DNA of 64,000 nucleotides, taken from positions 248,001 to 312,000 of the forward strand of contig NZ_CP177357.1 in the NCBI RefSeq assembly GCF_046845755.1, given 5' to 3'. A model generated the notes under the pieces. It was not told where the DNA came from. It worked only from the letters and a program-made list of their open reading frames with translations, and did not search any database. The stretch's first letter is position 1; each line of letters opens with the position of its first letter. Origin of the DNA: Rubrivirga sp046845755 (GTDB taxonomy: Bacteria > Bacteroidota > Rhodothermia > Rhodothermales > Rubricoccaceae). The position numbers were made by a program, and so were the translations under genes. Of this stretch, positions 51,248 through 57,897 are shown in pieces.

Positions 51248-51395
51248 CGGGTCCGATCGTGGGGGATGGGTACCTGATAATACTCACGGTCGAGAGTCGA
51301 ACTCTCATGGGTCTGACTCTGGGTCCGGCAGTAGTCACCCCATTGTTCCAACGGACTTCCGAGTGAAGGTGCCTAATGTGGCCACTAGACAGCAA

Positions 51396-51436
51396 AAAGC
51401 CCCGTAGCGAGGAGGTCGTCCAAGCTACGGGGCTTT
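51396..51436 (-). terminator. Replacement terminator of tmRNA, supplied by the island
   Basis: A 13-bp perfect stem (51396-51408 with 51424-51436) whose outer end on the minus strand runs into TTTTT. It starts five bases past the tmRNA 3' end, and lies inside the island, left of the right-hand attachment copy. It is unrelated in sequence to the ancestral terminator at 26954-26992. Confidence 0.88.
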
Positions 51437-51440
51437 AAGA

Positions 51441-51462
51441 GTGGAGATGCCGGGAGTCGAAC
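51441..51462 (-). repeat. Right attachment-site copy within tmRNA 3' end
   Basis: Twenty-two bases identical to 26998-27019. This copy is part of the functional tmRNA (T arm and acceptor stem). The next bases on the minus strand are TCT, not CA, so the CCA tail of the RNA is not fully encoded here. Confidence 0.92.
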
Positions 51463-51813
51463 CCGGGTCCGAGAGGCGCTACAGTCCAGGCGTCTACGCG
51501 CGTAGTCAGCGCTTCAAAATCTTTGCTCGCGGGGCGTGGCCCGCTGACGGGCTTCCCCGCGAGCGCAGGCTGGTTGGGTCTCGTCCGTCACGCTCAGCCG
51601 GAGCGTTCAGGACCAGCTCACTCTAGTCGGTGCCTCGTGAAACGATAGTGAGCGTCCGTCTCACGAGACAGCTAGCGGCGTGGTTACGCGGCCAGCGAGT
51701 AGGAGTAGTCGTTCGCAGCTACAATTGCGTTCCGATGGGTCTTGCGGGCGTATCGGACACCACCCGGCGCGCAGCCTGCCGCACACACTTCTCGTCGAAA
51801 CCGTGTCATCCCC
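51442..51813 (-). ncRNA. ssrA: Transfer-messenger RNA
   Basis: About 372 nt. The 5' end GGGGATG pairs with CATCTCC at the 3' end (seven pairs, one G-U), with the discriminator A at 51442. Downstream of the 5' end lies the tRNA-like segment with GGTTTCGACGAG; the T arm GGGTTCGACTCCC is at the other end. The tag frame is (A)ANDYSYSLAA with stop TAA at 51684-51686 (minus strand). It rescues stalled ribosomes and tags proteins for proteolysis. CCA must now be added enzymatically. The island adjoins its 3' end. Confidence 0.95.
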
Positions 51814-51876
51814 AAAGAACAGTCGCGGGCCGAGGCCCCCGATGGAGACACAACGTACGCACAGACGGTGCGGTGC

Positions 51877-52320
51877 CTACTCGGTCGCGTCTTCATCTCG
51901 GTCGCGTGGTGTCCCGAGCGGGACGAGGCCGCGCTCGGCGAGCGCCTCCGAAAGCGGCCCCAAGATTCGCTGGCGCATCGCGCCGTCGAGCGCGTACACC
52001 TTCGAGCGGCCTCCCAAAACGGACCGGCGCTCGGCGCGAACGTAGACGCGGACGAACCCGCCGTCGAGCGGCACCAAATCCAATGCGGCCGACGTCGACG
52101 ACGTGAGGCCGGCACCGACGTCGCGCGGGGCGGTCGTCACGACGGCGGGGTCGAGCGACTCGGCGACGGTCCACCCGGCGGCCTCGGCGGCCTCCCGCAG
52201 TCGGTCCGTCACGTCCGCCTCCGTAGCGCGGACCTCGTAGTCGCGGTACGGCGGGCTCAGCCGGGGCGCGCACGCGGCGAGGGTGGCGAGGAGTACGAAG
52301 AGGGCGGCAGCGCGGACCAT
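51877..52320 (-). CDS. Small predicted lipoprotein
   Basis: A 147-residue protein (148 from the ATG at 52323). Signal peptide with lipobox LAAC, Cys17. The mature part (YRDYEVRATEADVTDRLREAAEAAGWTVAE, given as DVTDRLREAAEAAGW) and a beta-rich C-terminal half resemble small periplasm-facing lipoproteins of unknown function. No family recognised. It lies between ssrA and a strong terminator-like structure about 43 bp upstream of its start codon, so attenuation of its expression is possible. Confidence 0.7.
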   Translation of the reverse strand: MVRAAALFVLLATLAACAPRLSPPYRDYEVRATEADVTDRLREAAEAAGWTVAESLDPAVVTTAPRDVGAGLTSSTSAALDLVPLDGGFVRVYVRAERRSVLGGRSKVYALDGAMRQRILGPLSEALAERGLVPLGTPRDRDEDATE

Positions 52321-52362
52321 CATGCCCGAGGGTACCACGCGCACGCTACCGGTGGCAGGGAC

Positions 52363-52473
52363 AAAAAAAAGCCGGGCGGACACGCTCACCCGTGCGTGTC
52401 CGCCCGACGTGTGCGGAGGCCGAAGCCTGATCGCACGGTATCGCTCTTTCACCCCGAGCACTGCCCGGTATGC
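52363..52473 (-). ncRNA. Candidate small RNA or attenuated leader
   Basis: A 13-bp stem (52373-52385 with 52394-52406) ends in eight T on the minus strand (52363-52370). Upstream lies a hairpin closed by a TTCG tetraloop (AGGC-TTCG-GCCT inside GTGCG/CGCAC, about 52407-52435) and another GAGCA/TGCTC hairpin near 52455-52475. There is no codon-biased frame. Either a stand-alone RNA of about 110 nt ending at the terminator, or the leader of the lipoprotein gene with conditional termination. The start near 52473 is inferred from the promoter-like element at 52484-52500. No match to known RNA families is claimed. Confidence 0.4.
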
Positions 52474-52483
52474 TCCGCCCTTA

Positions 52484-52500
52484 TACAATGGGCGTGCCAA
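52484..52500 (-). promoter_or_regulatory. Sigma-54-like promoter element
   Basis: On the minus strand it reads T-TGGCACG-N4-TTGTA, close to the sigma-54 consensus TGGCACG-N4-TTGC(A/T) with correct spacing; the one mismatch is at the conserved -12 C. It would start an RNA near 52473. Whether the host has RpoN is unknown from this window. Confidence 0.35.
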
Positions 52501-52734
52501 CCCGGCGTCCAGCGCCGTGAACAGCGCGGACACGCGCGAATCGATGCCCACGCCGACGGGCGCGCGGGTGTCTGTCCTGCACAGGGGACAGGCGCGTCGC
52601 CAATCCGCTACGCTGTGACCAGGTGCAATGGCTCGCGAGCGCCCAAAACGAGGCCTAAGGGCTTGTCTGTCCGGTCGCCGCGTGAAACCTCGGTCAGGAG
52701 ACGCCCCTGGGCAGTCGGTACGTCCGCAGGGCCC

Positions 52735-52742
52735 TACCTTTG
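52735..52742 (+). promoter_or_regulatory. -7 box for the COX24-type gene
   Basis: TACCTTTG matches the Bacteroidota -7 consensus TAnnTTTG. Transcription would start about 6 bp downstream, giving a leader of roughly 40 nt before the ATG at 52789. No clear -33 TTG at the standard distance. Confidence 0.5.
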
Positions 52743-52788
52743 CTCTCTACGGCCCGTACCGACCACTCAACCAGCCTCGGCCAACCCT

Positions 52789-52884
52789 ATGCCCTGCGGC
52801 AAAAAGCGCAAGCGTCACAAGATCGCGACCCACAAGCGGAAAAAGCGGCTCCGGAAGAACCGCCACAAGAAGAAGGGCCGCTAG
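52789..52884 (+). CDS. AURKAIP1/COX24-domain small protein
   Basis: A 31-residue, extremely basic protein (PCGKKRKRHKIATHKRKKRL, then RKNRHKKKGR), almost entirely Lys/Arg/His. This is the small AURKAIP1/COX24 (mS38-like) protein found widely in Bacteroidota, thought to be a ribosomal small-subunit component by analogy with mitochondrial mS38 and actinobacterial bS22. Start ATG 52789, stop TAG 52884. The in-frame open region upstream is not coding. Confidence 0.85.
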   Translation: MPCGKKRKRHKIATHKRKKRLRKNRHKKKGR

Positions 52885-52973
52885 GTCCCTCGGTCGCCTG
52901 GTTCACCGCAGGGGGCCCCTCCGAATCTGCCGAGCCAGGCCGTCTCCCAGGGTGGAGGCGGCCTGTTTCGGGA

Positions 52974-53002
52974 TTGCCCCGGCCGGCCCGCCGTTATCTT
53001 GC
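52974..53002 (+). promoter_or_regulatory. Likely promoter of the YtxH-type gene
   Basis: TTG at 52974-52976 and TATCTTGC at 52995-53002 are separated by 18 bases, close to the Bacteroidota -33/-7 layout. The start site would be about 20 nt upstream of the ATG at 53026. Confidence 0.4.
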
Positions 53003-53025
53003 GGGCCGTCCCCCCTCAGAACCTC

Positions 53026-53346
53026 ATGAGTCAGCGTAGTCGAGCCGTCCGGGCCTCCATCTGGGGGTTCCTCGTTGGGAGTGCCGCCGGTGTCACCGTC
53101 GGCCTGCTGCTGGCGCCCGACGAGGGCCGCCAGCTCCGCCGCCGCGCCGCGTACCTCTTGGACCGGTGGGCCGGCGACCTCGCGGCCGTCGTCGACCGGC
53201 TCGACGGGTCGGGTGCCTCGAACGACGCCCGCGCGCGCGCCGACGCGCTCGTGGCCGACGCCCGCCAGCAGGCCGAAGACCTCCTGTCCGAAGCCGACGC
53301 CCTGATCTCGCAGGCCCGCCTCGGCCGCTCCGGCGACGGCGCCTAG
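53026..53346 (+). CDS. YtxH-domain membrane protein
   Basis: A 106-residue protein with one N-terminal membrane helix (IWGFLVGSAAGVTVGLLLAP, about 12-31) followed directly by DEGRQLRR, the YtxH hallmark (GLLxAPxxGxxxR). The rest is an amphipathic, Ala/Arg/Asp-rich coiled-coil-like region. YtxH proteins are general-stress-associated in Bacillus; here function is unknown. I use the ATG at 53026, which gives the usual short N-terminus, rather than an upstream start. Confidence 0.82.
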   Translation: MSQRSRAVRASIWGFLVGSAAGVTVGLLLAPDEGRQLRRRAAYLLDRWAGDLAAVVDRLDGSGASNDARARADALVADARQQAEDLLSEADALISQARLGRSGDGA

Positions 53347-53376
53347 CGCCCCGCCCTCCTCTCTCCCCGGCACACG

Positions 53377-54288
53377 TTGCGTTTTACGATTCTCCTCCCC
53401 AGCGCGGAGGGCAAGGAGCCGGGGGGGAATCCCCTGGCGCCCGACATGTTCGACTACCGCTCGTCGAACACGTTCAACTACTTCTCGGACCTCAACCCGG
53501 AGCGCCGCGCGCTCATCGACGCCCTGCAGGCCGAGATCCGGGCGGCCGACGACGCCGCGCTCGAAAAGCTCTTCGGCGTCAAGGGCGACACGCTGCAGAA
53601 GGCCGTCGACGCCAACCTCGGCATCTACCGGAGCCCGCTGATGGCGGCCGTCGACCGCTACGGGCCGGGCGTGATGTACGCCGCGACCGACTTCGCCGGG
53701 CTCCCGACGGGCTCCCAGCGCCGCCTCCTCGAGAACGGCGTCATCTTCTCGGGCCTGTTCGGTCTGCTCCGCCCGGACGACCTCATCCCGGACTACCGGC
53801 TCAAGATGGACGCCAAGGTGGCGGGCATCGGCAAGGCCTCGACGTACTGGCGCGAGCCGCTCTCGAAGGCGCTCAACAAGCTCGTCGACGGGCACGCCGT
53901 CTGGAACCTGCTGCCGGCCTCGCACGAGGCGGCGTGGGACGACGCCGAGACGTACGGCCGGATGATCCGCGTCAAGTTCTACCGCGAGGACGAGGCGGGC
54001 GAGCGGACGGCCGTCTCGCACGGCGTCAAGGAACTGCGGGGGGCGCTGGTGGCCTACATCGTCAACGAGACCGCCGACAGCGCCGACGCGCTCGACCTGT
54101 GGGAGCCGCCGGACGGCTACGAGGTCGACCACGAAGAGACCGAGCTCAACGAGGCCGGGGGGGGCACCGTCGTGATGGTGTCGAGCCCGGGCTGGGAGAC
54201 GCGCCGCGCCGCCCGCCGCAAGGCCCGCGCCCAGCTCGAGGCCGAGGCCGCTGCCGCCAAGCGCGCCCGCGAAGAAGAGGACGACTAG
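53377..54288 (+). CDS. yaaA: YaaA family (DUF328) peroxide-stress protein
   Basis: A 303-residue YaaA-like protein from a TTG start at 53377 (RFTILLPSAEGK is the family opening with LLPSxGK). Other family segments: AVDRYGPGVMYAATDF, NGVIFSGLFGLLRPDDLIPDYRLKM (shown as GLFGLLRPDDLIPDYRLKM) and YWREPLSKALN. In E. coli, YaaA lowers free iron during H2O2 stress and has a DNA-binding fold; the activity here is inferred from family only. It is longer at the C-terminus, which is charged and helical. Starts 30 bp after the YtxH gene. Confidence 0.85.
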   Translation: MRFTILLPSAEGKEPGGNPLAPDMFDYRSSNTFNYFSDLNPERRALIDALQAEIRAADDAALEKLFGVKGDTLQKAVDANLGIYRSPLMAAVDRYGPGVMYAATDFAGLPTGSQRRLLENGVIFSGLFGLLRPDDLIPDYRLKMDAKVAGIGKASTYWREPLSKALNKLVDGHAVWNLLPASHEAAWDDAETYGRMIRVKFYREDEAGERTAVSHGVKELRGALVAYIVNETADSADALDLWEPPDGYEVDHEETELNEAGGGTVVMVSSPGWETRRAARRKARAQLEAEAAAAKRAREEEDD

Positions 54289-54343
54289 CTCGCGAGGGAC
54301 CTGGGGCGCTTGCGCGCGCCGCCGTCCTGCATCCCGCACCACC

Positions 54344-54967
54344 ATGTCTGTCGTCATCGGGATCGCCGGGGGCTCCGGCTCGGGCAAAACGACCGTCCAG
54401 CGCAGGGTGATGGAGCGGTTCGGCACGCGCCGGATCGCGCTCCTCGACCACGACGCCTACTACCGGCCGCTCGACCACCTCTCGCCGGACCAGCGGGCGC
54501 GGTTCAACTTCGACCACCCGGACGCGCTCGAGACCGACTTGATGGTGGCCCACCTCGACCGCCTGCTCGCCGGCGAGCCCATCGAGAAGCCGACGTACTC
54601 GTTCGAGACGCACAGCCGGCTGGCGGCGACCGAGCGGCTCGACCCGCGGCCCGTCATCCTGGTCGAGGGCATCCTCGTCCTTGCCGAGCCGGCCTTGCGC
54701 GAGCGGATGGACGTCAAGCTGTTCGTCGACGCCGCGCCCGACGTGCGGCTGATGCGGCGGATGGAGCGCGACTTGCACGAGCGCGGGCGGTCCGTGGAGT
54801 CCGTCCTGGCGCAGTACCGGCGGACCGTCCGGCCGATGCACCTCGAGTTCGTCGAGCCGAGCAAGCGGTACGCGGACGTGATCATCCCGCGCGGCGGCCA
54901 GAACCAGGTGGCCATCGACATGGTGCTGGCGCGCGTCGACTCGCTGCTCGACCGCGACCGCGCCTAG
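54344..54967 (+). CDS. udk: Uridine kinase
   Basis: A 207-residue uridine/cytidine kinase: Walker A GGSGSGKT at 9-16, DHDAYYRPL (substrate-binding Asp/Tyr), FDHPDALETDLM near 48-60, ILVEGILVLAEPALRE, then FVDAAPDVRLMRRMERDLHERGRS, ending with DVIIPRGGQNQVAIDMV. It phosphorylates uridine and cytidine in pyrimidine salvage, in the cytoplasm. Length is standard. It converges with the RDD gene (4 bp between stops). Confidence 0.95.
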   Translation: MSVVIGIAGGSGSGKTTVQRRVMERFGTRRIALLDHDAYYRPLDHLSPDQRARFNFDHPDALETDLMVAHLDRLLAGEPIEKPTYSFETHSRLAATERLDPRPVILVEGILVLAEPALRERMDVKLFVDAAPDVRLMRRMERDLHERGRSVESVLAQYRRTVRPMHLEFVEPSKRYADVIIPRGGQNQVAIDMVLARVDSLLDRDRA

Positions 54968-54971
54968 CGGT

Positions 54972-55457
54972 TTAGTGGCGGGCCTCGATGACGCGCGTCT
55001 GGGCGATCCGGTCGCCCGCGCGGCGGCCGGCGGGGTCGACGGCCACCAGCACCGACTCGGCCGCGAGCACGGCGGCGCCGATGTAGAGCAGGACCTCGCC
55101 AAAGGGGATGCCCCGGTACCCGCCGATGAGGTACAGCACGGCGCCCAGCGCGACGGCCCCGGCGACGGTCGCGTTTCGGCGCGCGGAGACCGTCCAGTCC
55201 ATCGGCTCGCCGCTCATGCGGTACGGGCGGATCCCGAGCCACCGCTTGCCCAGCGATCGCGAGCCCCACTCGGCGTACGGGAGGCCATCGCGGAGGAGGA
55301 GGTAGGCCGCGCCGAGCAGCAGGCCGACCCCGAACATCCGGCCCTTGAGCACGCCCGGCACGACGGCGGCGGGCGTGAGCGCGAGGAGCAGGGCGAGGAC
55401 GCCGTCGAGGAGGGCCGCGGCGAAGCGGCGGACGCGGACCGGGCGGGCCGTCGGCAT
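54972..55457 (-). CDS. RDD-family membrane protein
   Basis: A 161-residue protein with RDD-domain features: RRFAAALLDGVLALLLAL (R...D in the first helix), SLGKRWLGIRPY (the K-x-x-LGL-x-V motif) and a C-terminal helix leading to AGRRAGDRIAQTRVIE (the final D-x-x-AxTRVV). About four membrane helices. RDD proteins transport ions or small molecules in some cases; role here unknown. Confidence 0.88.
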   Translation of the reverse strand: MPTARPVRVRRFAAALLDGVLALLLALTPAAVVPGVLKGRMFGVGLLLGAAYLLLRDGLPYAEWGSRSLGKRWLGIRPYRMSGEPMDWTVSARRNATVAGAVALGAVLYLIGGYRGIPFGEVLLYIGAAVLAAESVLVAVDPAGRRAGDRIAQTRVIEARH

Positions 55458-55526
55458 GGGGGGAGCGGGGGACCGCCCGGACGATACCGAGGCGCGGCGG
55501 CGGCGGCACGGAGATCTCGGAGAATC

Positions 55527-55548
55527 CTGACGCGACTGTGCGCGTCAG
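55527..55548 (-). terminator. Hairpin after the J-domain gene
   Basis: Arms CTGACGCG (55527-55534) and CGCGTCAG (55541-55548) with a six-base loop, followed on the minus strand by GATTCTC. It lies 39 bp past the J-domain gene stop and before the RDD gene start. Terminator-like, short T content. Confidence 0.4.
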
Positions 55549-55586
55549 TGCTCTGAGCCTACCGGCCGGCGCGCGCGGGGCCGCCG

Positions 55587-56093
55587 TCAGTCGCCGAGGT
55601 GGCGCTTGAAAAAGGCGTAGGCCTCGTTGATCGCCTTCGTCTCCTCCTCAGCCAGCCGCTGGAGCTTGACCCCGAGCCCGACGCAGCGGTCGGGGTGATA
55701 CGCCACGACGAGCCGGCGGTAGTGGACGCGGAGCACGTCGGCGGTGACAGGGCCGGGCGGGAGGTCGAGGACGGCGCGGTGGACGGCCTCGGGCGAGGGC
55801 GGCCGGACCGGCGCGCGGTCGGGGTGGGGCTCGGGACCGCTGGCGCCGGCCGCGACGCGGGGGCCCCGGGCCTTCTCGCGGCGCATCCGCTCGCGGTGGA
55901 TCCGCTCGCGCATGGCGGTGGCGCGGGCCTCGCGCGAGCTGTAGAACGCCCGGCCCGATCCGTCGGCCGCGGCGCGGCTCTCACGCGCCGAGATCGACCC
56001 GCCCGACCGCTTGAGGTCGCCCAGCCAGCCGCCCACGACCGACACCAGCAGCATCGCGACGGCGAGGGCGGTACCGATGGTGACGAGGGACAC
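55587..56093 (-). CDS. Membrane-anchored J-domain protein
   Basis: A 168-residue protein. An N-terminal membrane helix (VTIGTALAVAMLLVSVVGGWL) is followed by a basic, Arg-rich linker (about 45-80) and a C-terminal J domain (about 113-166) with the HPD motif in VAYHPDRCVG and a terminal KAINEAYAFFKRHLG helix. It would recruit and stimulate a DnaK at the membrane. Of DjlA-like architecture but lacking its middle domain. It lies 7 bp downstream of tdk on the same strand. Confidence 0.85.
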   Translation of the reverse strand: MSLVTIGTALAVAMLLVSVVGGWLGDLKRSGGSISARESRAAADGSGRAFYSSREARATAMRERIHRERMRREKARGPRVAAGASGPEPHPDRAPVRPPSPEAVHRAVLDLPPGPVTADVLRVHYRRLVVAYHPDRCVGLGVKLQRLAEEETKAINEAYAFFKRHLGD

Positions 56094-56100
56094 GGCGGGG

Positions 56101-56748
56101 CTAGGCGTCGGTGGCGAGCGGGAGCGTGGCGGCGGGCACGGCGGCGGGGAGCGCGACGGGCGCGGCGGCGACGGCCTCGGGCCGGAAACAGGTTCGGCAC
56201 CGCGGTTCGTACGCCTCGGCCTCCCCGACCAAGACGCGCGCGCCGTCGGCGACGATCCGCTGGGAGTGGTTGGCCGGCGCGCCGCACCGCACGCAGACGG
56301 CGTGGAGCTTGGTCACGTGCTCGGCGACGGCCATCAGCTGGGGGACCGGGTCGAACGGGCGGCCGAGGTAGTCCTGGTCGAGCCCGGCCACGATCACGCG
56401 GCGCCCCTCGCGCGCCAGGACCTGGACGACGTCGACGAGCTCGGGCCCGAAAAACTGGGCCTCGTCGATCCCGACCACACTCGCGTCGCCCGCCAGCAGC
56501 AGCATCGGCTCGGCGGTGTGGACGACCTCCGACGGCATGGCCGTCGCGTCGTGGCTGACGACCTCGGAGTCGTGGTAGCGGGTGTCGAGGGCGGGCTTGA
56601 AGAGGGCCACCTTTTGGCGGGCGAACCGGGCGCGCTTGAGGCGCCGGAGCAGCTCCTCGGTCTTGCCCGAGAACATGCTCCCGCACACGACTTCGACCCA
56701 GCCGCGCCGCTGGCCGTCCTCAGTTCGGGTGTAGACGTGGGGTTCCAT
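56101..56748 (-). CDS. tdk: Thymidine kinase (type II)
   Basis: A 215-residue thymidine kinase. Walker A GSMFSGKT at 23-30, the VVGIDEAQFF Walker B/catalytic Glu segment, VIVAGLDQDYLGRPF and two zinc-binding Cys pairs (CVRC and CRTC). It phosphorylates thymidine in the salvage pathway. The start ATG at 56748 gives MEPHVYTRTEDGQRRGW; the open frame upstream runs through a tandem repeat region and is not coding. The Ala/Pro-rich tail of about 20 residues is an extension over the usual length. Confidence 0.95.
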   Translation of the reverse strand: MEPHVYTRTEDGQRRGWVEVVCGSMFSGKTEELLRRLKRARFARQKVALFKPALDTRYHDSEVVSHDATAMPSEVVHTAEPMLLLAGDASVVGIDEAQFFGPELVDVVQVLAREGRRVIVAGLDQDYLGRPFDPVPQLMAVAEHVTKLHAVCVRCGAPANHSQRIVADGARVLVGEAEAYEPRCRTCFRPEAVAAAPVALPAAVPAATLPLATDA

Positions 56749-57210
56749 GGCGGGAAGGTACAGGGCGGCGGCGAGGGCAGGACGCATCCGACGCGGATCC
56801 GTTGCCGCGGGGGGAGGACGACGGACGGCGGACCGCGGACGACGGCCGGTCCGGGGCAGGTGAGGTGTGGGTGAGCGCGTTGGGGGAGGGTGAGACCGCG
56901 TCTGGGCGCCGGCAGACGACATCTTGGCAGAGTCCGGAGGCATCTGGACGCGGTGAGACGGCGTCGGGGCGCTGTCCGAGAGCATCTGGGGACGGTCAGA
57001 AAGCATCTGGGCACCGCCAGGGGACTCGCACACGGACGTGCGTTCACCGGGAGCGGCTCTCTCGCGCTGGACGCGTTCCTCCTCCCTTGGGGAGGTGCCC
57101 GCGCTAGCGGGCGGAGGGGGGCCAGGCGAGCCTGGCCCCGGGCAGGCGGGGGGCGGAGCCAGCCCCTAGAGGAAGTGAAATCGGCAGGTGGCCTACACCT
57201 CGATGCCCTC
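56749..57210. repeat. Intergenic region with 21-bp tandem repeats and hairpins
   Basis: Six imperfect 21-bp units occupy 56884-57009; their ends (CTG or similar) fall at 56904, 56925, 56946, 56967, 56988 and 57009. Several units contain GCATCTGG. At 57118-57139 there is a hairpin GGGGCCAGGC/GCCTGGCCCC, and nearby CCTCCCTTGGGGAGG and CCCGCGCTAGCGGG palindromes; these probably terminate the leftward Bat operon. No coding frame with normal bias is present. A minus-strand frame through the repeats would read a QM-S-D-type heptad, but it lacks support. Confidence 0.55.
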
Positions 57211-57897
57211 TTACAAGGGCGCGACGGCGTCGGCGGGGGCCCAGCCCTCGGCGCGGCCGACGCGGACCGCGCGCCAGCCGTCGACGGCAGCGCCGACCTG
57301 GGCGGTCTCGCCGGCTCTGAGGCGAGCGACGGCCGGGGCGTCGGGCGACCGGGCCTCGACCACGACGGCGTCGGCGAGGGCGACGCCAAGCGGCTGCGTC
57401 GCGTCGCGGACGGTCCACGCGGCCGCCAGCACAGCGACGGCGGCGACGGCCCCCAGTCCCATCGAGGCGCGCGTGCGGCCGCCGAGCGCCAGCCCGAGCG
57501 CGCCGAACACAAGCGCCAGCGCCAACCCGACCACGCCGAGCGGCGTCACGATGCCGACCAACCGGCGCCAGACGTCGACGGCGGCCGTTGGTGGCGGCGC
57601 CCCGGCGCGGGCTCGCGCGAGGGCCACGTTGCGGGCAATCGCCGGGTCGGCCGGGTCGAGCCGGGCGGCGCGTTCGAGGTGCAGGCGCGCGGGGCCGGTC
57701 TCGCCCCGCGCCAGCGCGACCGTGCCCAGGTTGTGCTCGACGGCGGCCGACGCCCACCCCGTCGCCCGGGCGCCCTGCCACGCGGCGACGGCGCCCGACG
57801 TGTCGCCCTCGGCCACCAGGTCGACGCCGAGCCGGAACAGGCGGTCGGCCTCGGCCTGGGGCGCGAGCTGCAAGAGCAGGAGGAGCGCGAGCGTCAC
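57211..57897 (-). CDS. batE: BatE-like TPR/SH3 membrane protein
   Basis: A 228-residue protein starting at GTG 57897, overlapping the batD stop by 4 bp (GTGA). A short hydrophobic N-terminus (TLALLLLLQLAPQ) acts as a signal, followed by TPR-like helices (AVEHNLGTVALARGETGPARLHLERAARLDP, given in parts: AVEHNLGTVALARGE and RLHLERAARLDP), two membrane helices (about 113-160) and a C-terminal SH3b-like domain (VARLRAGETAQVG, then WRAVRVGRAEGWAPADAV). This order matches BatE of Bacteroidota and Leptospira. It is the last gene of the Bat operon. Confidence 0.8.
   Translation of the reverse strand: MTLALLLLLQLAPQAEADRLFRLGVDLVAEGDTSGAVAAWQGARATGWASAAVEHNLGTVALARGETGPARLHLERAARLDPADPAIARNVALARARAGAPPPTAAVDVWRRLVGIVTPLGVVGLALALVFGALGLALGGRTRASMGLGAVAAVAVLAAAWTVRDATQPLGVALADAVVVEARSPDAPAVARLRAGETAQVGAAVDGWRAVRVGRAEGWAPADAVAPL

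Larger units (their letters stand above)
26998..51462. mobile_element. Integrative genomic island in ssrA carrying a BREX operon
   Basis: About 24.4 kb between the two 22-bp repeats. The integrase gene and a small HTH gene lie at the tmRNA-proximal end; cargo comprises small unknown genes, an ArdC-like protein and a BREX defence operon with added modules. No relaxase, type IV coupling protein, phage structural gene or replication initiator was recognised, so it is an integrative element that may be mobilised by others. The cargo genes keep high GC overall, apart from the middle of pglX and a few AT-rich regulatory patches. Confidence 0.9.

Noticed and set aside
52407..52480. Signal recognition particle RNA or 6S RNA
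   Set aside because: The conserved SRP tip (GGAAG/AGCAGCC type) is absent on both strands, and the long bulged rod of 6S RNA could not be drawn from this sequence.
52407..52620. N-terminal extension of the lipoprotein frame to 52551 and beyond
   Set aside because: The extension passes through a U-tailed terminator, lacks codon bias and would bury the lipoprotein signal peptide inside the protein.
56880..57010. CRISPR array
   Set aside because: Units of 21 bp are contiguous and imperfect with no unique spacers, and no cas genes are present.
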